35,321 nucleotides of DNA from Candidatus Caldarchaeum sp. GTDB taxonomy: Archaea > Thermoproteota > Nitrososphaeria_A > Caldarchaeales > Caldarchaeaceae. Location: the NCBI GenBank assembly GCA_025054515.1, contig JANWZT010000003.1, forward strand, positions 1 through 35,321, written 5' to 3'. The translations under genes and the position numbers were made by a program. Shown piece by piece: positions 25,567 through 32,111 of the stretch (within the stretch, counting starts at the first letter, position 1; every line of letters starts with the position of its first letter). The notes below the pieces were generated by a model. That model saw only the letters and a list, made by a program, of their open reading frames with translations. It was not told the origin of the DNA and did no database searches.

Positions 25567-25711
25567 GGGAATGCCGGCCGCCGGCGTATTTGATGTTGAT
25601 GGTTTTCCTTCCGCCCGAAAGAAGGGGGATGACGCTGGAAGGAAGACGGACTTTTCCATATTTGATGAGCGTGGGAGGGATTTCTGATTCGAGCTTGAGG
25701 TGAATTTTCAC
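25448..25711 (-). CDS. Small protein with two AbrB-like half repeats
   Basis: The 87-residue protein contains an internal duplication. YGKVRLPSSVIPLLSGG with IKYAGGRHSLKI is followed by YGRTTLPSAIAEESRGK with MKDGEVTLEF. Both copies follow the pattern YG-(K/R)-x-x-LPS-x-I, then glycine, a hydrophobic strand, a turn and a final strand. This pattern resembles the swapped-hairpin AbrB/MazE fold of DNA-binding regulators and antitoxins. The GTG start at 25711 is centred 27-28 bases from TTAAACATATTTA on the minus strand (25733-25745), which supports real expression. It converges with, and overlaps, the frameshifted DUF2283 gene. A DNA-binding role is inference from the fold. Confidence 0.65.
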   Translation of the reverse strand: MKIHLKLESEIPPTLIKYGKVRLPSSVIPLLSGGRKTINIKYAGGRHSLKIDRYGRTTLPSAIAEESRGKSKMIIEMKDGEVTLEFQ

Positions 25712-25732
25712 AGCTTAAAAATGGTTTGGCGG

Positions 25733-25745
25733 TAAATATGTTTAA
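25733..25745 (-). promoter_or_regulatory. TATA region for the AbrB-like gene
   Basis: The minus strand reads TTAAACATATTTA at leaderless distance from the GTG at 25711. The region is shared with the divergent glutamate synthase promoter about 80 bases away. Confidence 0.45.
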
Positions 25746-25789
25746 CGCCTCCGGTTATATGGTGTTAAAATAACAACGAATGCGGCTGG

Positions 25790-25807
25790 CCGTCGTTTTA
25801 CCGACGG
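25790..25807. repeat. Inverted repeat upstream of the glutamate synthase operon
   Basis: The arms CCGTCG (25790-25795) and CGACGG (25802-25807) are perfect and flank the six-base spacer TTTTAC. It lies just upstream of the TATA box TTAAATAA (25816-25823), where an activator or repressor could bind. It has no T-run, so it is unlikely to be a terminator. Confidence 0.35.
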
Positions 25808-25815
25808 AAAAACCA

Positions 25816-25823
25816 TTAAATAA
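25816..25823 (+). promoter_or_regulatory. TATA box of the split glutamate synthase operon
   Basis: TTAAATAA predicts transcription from about 25846. A Shine-Dalgarno-like GAGGTGG follows at 25853-25859, which is unusual in this mostly leaderless region. Confidence 0.45.
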
Positions 25824-25870
25824 AGCCAATTCGACAACAACTAACCACAAAGAGGTGGTGTGCGACGCCG

Positions 25871-27124
25871 CTGCTCGTCGAACAGCACATCCCCGTCCCG
25901 AGGCAGGACCAGCCAGAGTTCTGGAACGTCGAAAGGATCGAGCACATCAGAGCTTTGGCAAGATGGGGAGAACCCGTGTCGGTCTGGGACGGCGCCAAAC
26001 ATTTTTCGAAAAGGTTGCTCGACAGGCTACGGTTCAAAGCGGAGCTGGACAACCCGTCGCCGCCGGTGAGAAAACCCAGCGACATAGACACGTCGACGAC
26101 CATGGCCTACGACGCCATCGAAATGGCCTCACCAATCTACCTCGGCGACATGTCCTTCGGAGCTTTGAGCGGAGTACCCAACGTCGCTCTCGCACGCGCC
26201 GCAGACTTGACCGAAATAGTTACGGGAACGGGTGAAGGAGGTCTTCATCCCGAAGTGAGAAAATGCAAAAGAATCACGGTTCAGTGGGCTTCGGCCCGGT
26301 TCGGCGTCGACATCGACGTACTGAACACGGGCCTCGGCATAGTCATCAAGATCGGGCAGGGAGCGAAGCCGGGGATCGGCGGCCACCTGCCCGGCGTCAA
26401 AGTTACGAAACCCATCTCGGAGACGAGGCGGATACCCGTCGGGTTAGACGCCATATCGCCGGCGCCGCATCACGACATCTACTCCATCGAAGACCTCGGC
26501 CAACGCATCATGGCCCTCAAAGAAGCAACCGGGAAGCCGGTTTTCGTCAAAGTCGGCGTAACCAACTACATCGCCTACATCGCGTCGGGCGTGGCGCGGA
26601 TGGGGGCTGACGGCATCATCATGGACGGCCACGGAGCTGGAACAGGCGCCTCACCGCTCGTCGTCCGAAACAACATCGGCCTTCCCATCGAAATCGCCGT
26701 CCCGGTCGTCGACGAAACGCTTCGGCGCGAAGGCTTGCGGGATGGCTTCACCGTTGTCGCAGCGGGAAGGGTGAGCAGCGCCGAAGATTCGGCTAAGCTC
26801 ATCGCCTTGGGGGCGGATGTTGTCTCGCTTGGCACGGCTCCGTTGATTGCGATGGGCTGTGTGATGGTTCACAAATGTCATCTCGGCTTCTGCCCCGCTG
26901 TGATAACCAACAAAATCGAGGAAAACCCCGTTAAGGTTCTATCTCTGGAAACAGCGACTAGATGGGTTGTCAACATGGTTAGGGGATGGACTTCTGAGCT
27001 GAAGCTAATCATGGAGGAGGTCGGCGTCTCTTCGGTTCGGGAGCTGCGTGGCAGGCGGGATTTGTTGAAGGGCTTCGGCGTCGAGGCCGAAGACCTCAGA
27101 CTCATCGGGGTTGAGGCGTTTTGA
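25871..27124 (+). CDS. gltB: Glutamate synthase FMN/iron-sulfur domain subunit
   Basis: This is the synthase (FMN-binding TIM barrel) domain of the GltB family, encoded as a separate subunit. It transfers ammonia to 2-oxoglutarate using electrons from an unknown donor. Evidence includes IYLGDMSFGALS, EIVTGTGEGGLHPE, IKIGQGAKPGIGGHLPG, ISPAPHHDIYSIEDL, KVGVTNYIAYIASGVARMGADGI and DGHGAGTGASP. The 3Fe-4S cysteine pattern is C-x5-C-x4-C in GCVMVHKCHLGFCP. The frame is open back to 25820 and the conserved-looking segment VEQHIPVPRQDQ precedes the first TTG (25955). No ATG, GTG or TTG lies in frame before that. I used the CTG at 25871, eleven bases after a Shine-Dalgarno-like motif, as a tentative start. 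The stop shares TTGA with the next gene. Confidence 0.85.
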   Translation: MLVEQHIPVPRQDQPEFWNVERIEHIRALARWGEPVSVWDGAKHFSKRLLDRLRFKAELDNPSPPVRKPSDIDTSTTMAYDAIEMASPIYLGDMSFGALSGVPNVALARAADLTEIVTGTGEGGLHPEVRKCKRITVQWASARFGVDIDVLNTGLGIVIKIGQGAKPGIGGHLPGVKVTKPISETRRIPVGLDAISPAPHHDIYSIEDLGQRIMALKEATGKPVFVKVGVTNYIAYIASGVARMGADGIIMDGHGAGTGASPLVVRNNIGLPIEIAVPVVDETLRREGLRDGFTVVAAGRVSSAEDSAKLIALGADVVSLGTAPLIAMGCVMVHKCHLGFCPAVITNKIEENPVKVLSLETATRWVVNMVRGWTSELKLIMEEVGVSSVRELRGRRDLLKGFGVEAEDLRLIGVEAF

Positions 27125-28092
27125 AGCCTTTCGGATGGACGCTTGGAAGGGTTAAACATGTTCAAGAACTGGCTGGAACAGTCGGCCGACAGCCCGGCGA
27201 ACCCCCTATCGCCAGCATGGGAAGCACAGGCCCTCCGCACGTGGAAGACCCGTTGCTGATACGGGACAGGCTGGTGTGCGACGGAGCGCAGGTGACAAGG
27301 CCGAGCATCGACCCCTACCGCGAACCAGTCGAAACCCATGTCTACCTCTGCGGCGGAAAAATCCGGCTATCCATGCCCGTCGTCGTGAAGATAAGAGCCA
27401 GCCATCCGCCATACTTCTCCGAAGCCGTCGTGAAGGCTGCGTACTACATGGGCGTCCTCGCCGACGTCAGCGAAGCCGGTTTGGAAAATTTCGAGAAATA
27501 TCGCGACGGCCTCTTAGCCGATGTCAGTTACGCCGGCGTGGGGGGATGCGCGGGTTATGTCTCGAGCTTCTACGGCCTCCGACGCCTCAGCGTCCCTGTC
27601 TTCGTCAAAGCTCCTCCGGCTGAAAGCTATCCATGGTTGAAGGCCGCGGCTGAAAATGGGATGTCGGGTGTTTTGGTTGACGAAGAGTTGGTCGGCGACA
27701 CATCTCTTGAAGTAGGTGTTTCAGTGGTTGACAGGGAGTTGAGGTTTCTTGGGTTGCGTAACGAGGTCAGCGTGCTGGCTGGTGGATGGAGTGTCCGCGG
27801 CTCAGACGACATCTACAAGCTGGTGGCCCTTGGGGCGGATGCGGTGGTTTTGTCGAACGCTGTCGAATATGCGGTGGGATATCCCGATGCGAAGGCCCGC
27901 GCGGATGTTTTACGTGAAAGGATGGAAAACCTTTTGCTGGGTCTTCAGAGAGAGCTGAAGCTTCTCGCGGGCGCTGCAGGTGTGAGCAGCGTCTTCAACT
28001 CCCTCGTCGGAAACAGGGAGCTGCTGAGGGCTGTCGAGCTCGACCGGGAAATACGTCTTAAGCTTGGCGTAAAGCAGGCGGGAGTCGGCTGA
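27121..28092 (+). CDS. Degenerate paralogue of the glutamate synthase FMN domain
   Basis: The 323-residue protein parallels the preceding subunit. TRPSIDPYREPVETHVYLCGG with LSMPVVV corresponds to the strand-one region, AAYYMGVLADVSEAGL to the following helix, LAGGWSVRGSDDIYKLVALGADAVVLSNA to the late phosphate-binding region, and ELKLLAGAAGVSSVFNSL to the C-terminal helices. The 3Fe-4S cysteines and the GHGAGTGASP-type active-site loop are missing. It may be a structural or regulatory subunit; the name is inference. The TTG start at 27121 overlaps the upstream stop by TTGA, and the next gene begins two bases after its stop, so it is firmly inside the operon. Confidence 0.7.
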   Translation: MKPFGWTLGRVKHVQELAGTVGRQPGEPPIASMGSTGPPHVEDPLLIRDRLVCDGAQVTRPSIDPYREPVETHVYLCGGKIRLSMPVVVKIRASHPPYFSEAVVKAAYYMGVLADVSEAGLENFEKYRDGLLADVSYAGVGGCAGYVSSFYGLRRLSVPVFVKAPPAESYPWLKAAAENGMSGVLVDEELVGDTSLEVGVSVVDRELRFLGLRNEVSVLAGGWSVRGSDDIYKLVALGADAVVLSNAVEYAVGYPDAKARADVLRERMENLLLGLQRELKLLAGAAGVSSVFNSLVGNRELLRAVELDREIRLKLGVKQAGVG

Positions 28093-28094
28093 AG

Positions 28095-30161
28095 ATGGAG
28101 CCGCGTGTCATCTCGGGATGCGGGATACTCGGGGTGCTCCGTAAACAGGATGCGGCCAAAATCGCCGCAAGCGACGCGGTCAGCTCCATCGAATGCATTC
28201 GATACCGTGGCAGCAGGCTTGGAGCTGGGTTCGCCGCCTACAACCTCGACGGCCCCCAAAATCACCTGCACAAGGTCAAGGTTTTCGTAAGCTCAGAAGA
28301 AGTGCTCCGGCATGTCAAAAACGTGTTGAAGGAATTTTCGGACGGCGGGCTGTGGGACGCAGGGTTCGATGCATTTTCGGGGAAGTTCATGTCTTGGACG
28401 GCGTTGGTGGATGCCTCGGAAGATTCTCTGAGGGCTGCCGTCGATAGGCTGAATTACGAGTTGATGAACGCGGGGTTGAAAGGCCGTGTCTATTCGTGGG
28501 GACGATATGTGGAAGTGTTTAAGGGTGTTGGATATCCTTTGGATGTTTCTCGGCTTTATGGGCTGGTTGAAAGAAGTGTTGAAGCGGATTTGTGGATTGC
28601 CCACACCCGTCAGCCCACCAACTCGCCCGGAATCTATCCCATCTGGTCCCATCCTTTCTCAAGCCATGAATGGGCCATCGCACACAACGGCGACATCAGC
28701 AGCTTTGGCTCGAACATGGAGTTCACACGGTTTAGAGGTTTCAGAAGCTTCGTCGGCACCGACAGCGAGCTCATCGCCTACCTCCTCGACTACCTAACCA
28801 ACATCAAGCACATGCCCTTGGAAAAAGCAGCCAAAGCCCTCGTCAACCCCTTCGAAGAAGACATCATCAACAACGCCGCAGACATCTCAGTCGACGAATA
28901 CGTCGCCGGCCGAGGGGCGTGGCTGGACGGGCCTTTCAGCGTGGTGGCCGGGTTCTGCGACGGCAAAGACGTATACATGCTGGCGCTGGCCGACAGGTCG
29001 AAGTTCAGGCCTTTGGTGGTCGGCGAAGACGAAGAACGGTTCTACGTGGCGAGCGAAGAAGCCGAAATCCGACAGCTGTCGGAAAACGCCCGCGTTTGGA
29101 CGGTCAAACCCGGTGGAGTTTTCCTCGCATCGATGAAAAAAGGAATAATCGTGTCGGGCCGCGAACATCCAGAAGTTTTCTACCGAAATGTTGGAAAGAC
29201 GACGGCGGTAGGCGAAGTCGTCGACGCACAAGGCCTGGGATACAGCCAGCTAAACCTCCGGATACGCAGCCTCTTCGAAAAAGGATTGAAAGAAGTCGTT
29301 GTCGTTAACGTGAACGGACACCGTTACCTCGGCTTCAACATGCCGCCGGGAACACGGCTGAAAATCCACGGCACCGCCGGAAACTGCTTGGCCAACTTCA
29401 ACAAATTCGGCGAAATAATCGTCTACGGCAGCGCCCAAGACGATGTCGGAGACGCCATGTACGGAGGCCGTGTAATCATTCACGGCGACGCGAGGGACGT
29501 GGTTGGGCAGGCCCTTCAGGGAGGCGAAATATTCGTGCGCGGCAGCGTTGGAAACCGGGCCGCCATACAGATGAGGGAGTTCAAGGACAGCAGGCCCTAC
29601 TTGGTGGTGGGAGGCAGGGCCGACGACTATCTCGGCGAATACATGGCGGGAGGTGTGGTGATGGTTCTGGGAGTTGACTCGATCGGCCTCGACGAACCGC
29701 TGGTCGGCCGATACATGGCCACGGGAATGGTGGGCGGCCGGATATACGTTAGAGGCCGGGTGGAAAGATGGAGGATAGGCCTTCATCCGCCGAAACCCGA
29801 CGTCATCCGATATCTCCGCGGCCTCTATCTCGATGGACTGATTGACGAGGCCGTGCTAAATTCTTTCGAAGGCCTGCGCACGGTAACCATCGACGACGTC
29901 CGAAAAATTCTTTCCGGCGAACCTCTCCGAAGAATAACGAAGCTGTTTACGTCAAAATACCACAAAGAACTTAGCATAACCGTCAAAAGACTTGACGAAG
30001 AACTGCCGGTTGTTGAACAACCGCTGACAAGATTTTTCCACGAATTCAACCTTGAAAAAACGCTATACACAAAATTGCTGAAGGAAGAATTCACCGTGGT
30101 ATCAGCACAGCCTCTGCAACCCGCAGAACAACAGCGTGAACACCAACCCGAAGAAGGCTAA
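28095..30161 (+). CDS. Glutamate synthase glutaminase domain fused to GXGXG domain
   Basis: The N-terminal half is a class II glutamine amidotransferase that would release ammonia from glutamine. The nucleophile is Cys9 in SGCGILGVLRK, with IAHTRQPTNSPG, AIAHNGDISS and VGTDSELIAYLLDYL as binding motifs. The eight residues before the cysteine imply propeptide removal. From about residue 400 a GltB-type beta-helix follows (GTRLKIHGTAGNCLA, GEIIVYGSAQDDVGDAMYGG, IFVRGSVGNRAA). A C-terminal tail of about 100 residues ends in a Gln/Glu-rich stretch. In bacterial GltB these two domains are separated by the central and FMN domains; here those are encoded upstream. The locus could make glutamate, or an N-substituted glutamate as in the related Mgs enzymes. 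Confidence 0.87.
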   Translation: MEPRVISGCGILGVLRKQDAAKIAASDAVSSIECIRYRGSRLGAGFAAYNLDGPQNHLHKVKVFVSSEEVLRHVKNVLKEFSDGGLWDAGFDAFSGKFMSWTALVDASEDSLRAAVDRLNYELMNAGLKGRVYSWGRYVEVFKGVGYPLDVSRLYGLVERSVEADLWIAHTRQPTNSPGIYPIWSHPFSSHEWAIAHNGDISSFGSNMEFTRFRGFRSFVGTDSELIAYLLDYLTNIKHMPLEKAAKALVNPFEEDIINNAADISVDEYVAGRGAWLDGPFSVVAGFCDGKDVYMLALADRSKFRPLVVGEDEERFYVASEEAEIRQLSENARVWTVKPGGVFLASMKKGIIVSGREHPEVFYRNVGKTTAVGEVVDAQGLGYSQLNLRIRSLFEKGLKEVVVVNVNGHRYLGFNMPPGTRLKIHGTAGNCLANFNKFGEIIVYGSAQDDVGDAMYGGRVIIHGDARDVVGQALQGGEIFVRGSVGNRAAIQMREFKDSRPYLVVGGRADDYLGEYMAGGVVMVLGVDSIGLDEPLVGRYMATGMVGGRIYVRGRVERWRIGLHPPKPDVIRYLRGLYLDGLIDEAVLNSFEGLRTVTIDDVRKILSGEPLRRITKLFTSKYHKELSITVKRLDEELPVVEQPLTRFFHEFNLEKTLYTKLLKEEFTVVSAQPLQPAEQQREHQPEEG

Positions 30162-30165
30162 AAAA

Positions 30166-30546
30166 TCAGGTCTCAACAAACTTTTTCATCGCTTCCACCG
30201 TCGTCACACCCACTCGTTTAAGGACGCGTAGTTTCTTGTGGTAGGTCTGGTCGACCCGATATCCTTTGGCCGTCAAGGACTGGGCCATCCGTTTCAACGC
30301 CTTTTCGCCTTCTTCGTCAAAGTCGAAAAGCAGAATGATTTTACCGGGTTTCGGCATGTTCATCAACTGTTTTTCAGCCGTGCTGGCGTGAATAATTTTT
30401 CCACGCACACCAATCATCCGGAGAGCTTTTTCATCTTTTGCGCCCTCCACAAGAATCACGACGTCTTCCGATGAATCATTTACAAGGTCGTCGAAAATTT
30501 TTCTAATTTCTTCGTAGAGTTTTTCGTCAACCGACGTTTTCTTCAA
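30166..30546 (-). CDS. Small Toprim-domain protein
   Basis: The 126-residue protein is essentially a single Toprim domain, the metal-binding fold of primases, topoisomerases and RNase M5-like nucleases. The conserved glutamate is in VVILVEGAKDEKALR and the DxD motif is in IILLFDFDEEGEKAL. A short helical N-terminus precedes it. The specific reaction is unknown. The TTG start at 30546 is 28 bases from a TATA-like box at 30570-30578. It converges with the glutamate synthase operon with a four-base gap. Confidence 0.8.
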   Translation of the reverse strand: MKKTSVDEKLYEEIRKIFDDLVNDSSEDVVILVEGAKDEKALRMIGVRGKIIHASTAEKQLMNMPKPGKIILLFDFDEEGEKALKRMAQSLTAKGYRVDQTYHKKLRVLKRVGVTTVEAMKKFVET

Positions 30547-30569
30547 CGTGTAACATTATCAAGTAGTGA

Positions 30570-30578
30570 TTAATTTTA
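30570..30578 (-). promoter_or_regulatory. TATA box for the Toprim gene
   Basis: The minus strand reads TAAAATTAA, centred about 28 bases before the TTG at 30546, so a leaderless start is likely. Confidence 0.45.
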
Positions 30579-30658
30579 GTGTTCTAACGTTTGGAATCTT
30601 TCATTTTTTGTATATGATGCGGCCGAAAATGGGTGTGAAAAAGGCGTGAAAATCATAC

Positions 30659-30686
30659 GCACGTATTACCTATAGTTATAACGTGC
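30659..30686. promoter_or_regulatory. Dyad around the RHH-ftsZ promoter, possible autoregulatory operator
   Basis: GCACGT (30659-30664) and ACGTGC (30681-30686) are perfect inverted arms that flank and overlap the TATA box TTATAAC (30676-30682). Transcription would begin near 30705, leaving a 22-base leader with AAGAGGTGG (30710-30718) eight bases before the ATG at 30727. Two GTGAAAA direct repeats lie just upstream (about 30635-30652). Confidence 0.45.
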
Positions 30687-30726
30687 ACCGACAGCTCGGT
30701 GTCCCAAAGAAAGAGGTGGATGAAAA

Positions 30727-30873
30727 ATGAAAGTGGTAACGGTTCACCTGCCCGAACCATACCTCCAAGCCATCGACGAACTCGTCAAACGCCGGCTCTA
30801 CCCCAACCGAGCCGAAGCAATCCGCATGGCCTTACGGGACTTCATCCGTACGGAGGTCCAGATAAGTGAGTAG
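30727..30873 (+). CDS. Ribbon-helix-helix DNA-binding protein upstream of ftsZ
   Basis: The 48-residue protein is a complete ribbon-helix-helix unit: beta strand VVTVHLPEPY, first helix LQAIDELVKRRLY, the turn PNRAEAI, and second helix RMALRDFIRTE. Such CopG/NikR-type dimers bind palindromic DNA. The ATG is preceded by a strong Shine-Dalgarno motif and a 22-base leader, unlike most genes here. Its TAG lies within the first codons of ftsZ (eight-base overlap), so the pair is coupled. Small RHH proteins beside ftsZ (CdrS in haloarchaea) control cell division genes; orthology is suggested only by context. Confidence 0.85.
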   Translation: MKVVTVHLPEPYLQAIDELVKRRLYPNRAEAIRMALRDFIRTEVQISE

Positions 30874-31951
30874 CGTCGAAGACACGATTCAGACACCGGA
30901 GGAAATCAGAATCAAGCTCATCGGAGTCGGAGGAGCGGGCTGCAACACCGTAAACCGGTTGAACATATCCGGATTGACGGGAGTCTACACCATCGCCGCC
31001 AACACCGACCTCCAGCACCTCGACATGGTGCGCTCCGACAAGAAACTGCTTCTTGGAAAAACCATCACCAAGCTTAGGGGCGCCGGCGGAGACCCGACGC
31101 GGGGAAAGAAGGCAGCCGAAGAATCGGAGGAAGAGATACGGAGGGCTTTGGAAGGAGCTGACATCGTCTTTCTCGCCGCAGGCCTCGGCGGAGGAACTGG
31201 TACGGGAGCTGCTCCGGTGGTGGCGCGGATAGCCCGTGAAGAGGGGGCGACGGTCGTCGGCGTGGTTTCCCTGCCGTTCGGCTTCGAAGGCCAGGTGAGG
31301 AAACGAATAGCGTTGGCGGGCCTCGAAGAACTCAAAAAATACACCAACACATCAGTCGTCGTCGACAACAACAAACTCCTCGAGCTTTATCCCCAGCACA
31401 ACCTCAGAAGAGCCTTCAACCTCGCAGACGAAATCATCAGCAACATGATACAGAGCATAACCGAATCCATCGCCAAGCCCGGACTCATAAACATCGACTA
31501 CGAAGACTTCAAAACAATCGTCGGACGAGGAAAGCTGGCATCGCTCGGCATAGGCCGTTCTTCATCACCCAACCGAGCCGAAGAAGCGACCTTCAACGCA
31601 CTCCAATCCCCGCTTCTCGACGCATCCTACGAAGGCCTTTCCGGAGCCATAGTCCACGTGTGCGGAGGCGACGACATGCAGTTGGCGGAAGCCGCCCGCC
31701 CCGCCGAAATCGTTTCGGAGCTGATGGGCGAAGACGGGTTGGTTATCTGGGGGGCGCGAATCGACGATTCCTACAACGCTTCGATGCAGGTTTCGCTAAT
31801 TTTGACGGGCCTTTCATCGGCCGAACAAATCGTAGAAATCAACGAAGTAACGCCGACTTCGGTCGATCAAAGAATACATGAGGAAAACAGCGAAGAGATC
31901 GACAAAATCCTCGAACAACTCGGAATAAAACCGGTACCATCCTATCATTAA
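30866..31951 (+). CDS. ftsZ: Cell division GTPase FtsZ
   Basis: FtsZ polymerises into the division ring. The 361-residue protein has IKLIGVGGAGCNTVNRL at the first nucleotide loop, the tubulin signature GGGTGTG (residues 108-114), and SLPFGFEGQVRKRIA. The T7 synergy loop is NIDYEDFKTIV, with the catalytic acids D211 and D214, so GTPase activity should be intact. The C-terminal tail (HEENSEEIDKILEQLGIKP) is short and acidic. The GTG start at 30866 overlaps the upstream RHH gene by eight bases. A T-run at 31956-31962 right after the stop probably ends the transcript. Confidence 0.95.
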   Translation: MSSVEDTIQTPEEIRIKLIGVGGAGCNTVNRLNISGLTGVYTIAANTDLQHLDMVRSDKKLLLGKTITKLRGAGGDPTRGKKAAEESEEEIRRALEGADIVFLAAGLGGGTGTGAAPVVARIAREEGATVVGVVSLPFGFEGQVRKRIALAGLEELKKYTNTSVVVDNNKLLELYPQHNLRRAFNLADEIISNMIQSITESIAKPGLINIDYEDFKTIVGRGKLASLGIGRSSSPNRAEEATFNALQSPLLDASYEGLSGAIVHVCGGDDMQLAEAARPAEIVSELMGEDGLVIWGARIDDSYNASMQVSLILTGLSSAEQIVEINEVTPTSVDQRIHEENSEEIDKILEQLGIKPVPSYH

Positions 31952-31963
31952 CCCCTTTTTTTG
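31952..31963 (+). terminator. T-rich terminator after ftsZ
   Basis: A CCCC block followed by seven T residues (31956-31962) immediately follows the ftsZ stop. This is the usual archaeal oligo-T termination signal; no strong hairpin precedes it. Confidence 0.5.
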
Positions 31964-32111
31964 AGAGCATGCGAAGCATTGGTTGCAGAAAATCCGCCAT
32001 AGCTGTTAGCAACCGGGTATCATAAGGTTGCGAGGCCATCTCGCCGCAGGATGTTCCTTATTTGACTGCGGGCAAAACCAAAAAACCCACTTTTTCCTCA
32101 ATTATTGGTTG

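Noticed and set aside
30727..30873. Naming the RHH protein CdrS
   Set aside because: Location beside ftsZ fits, but RHH proteins are too short and diverse to assign orthology without a tree.
31964..32108. tRNA or C/D box RNA in the gap after ftsZ
   Set aside because: There is no T-loop GTTC-like sequence, acceptor stem or C/D box pair; only generic hairpins are seen.
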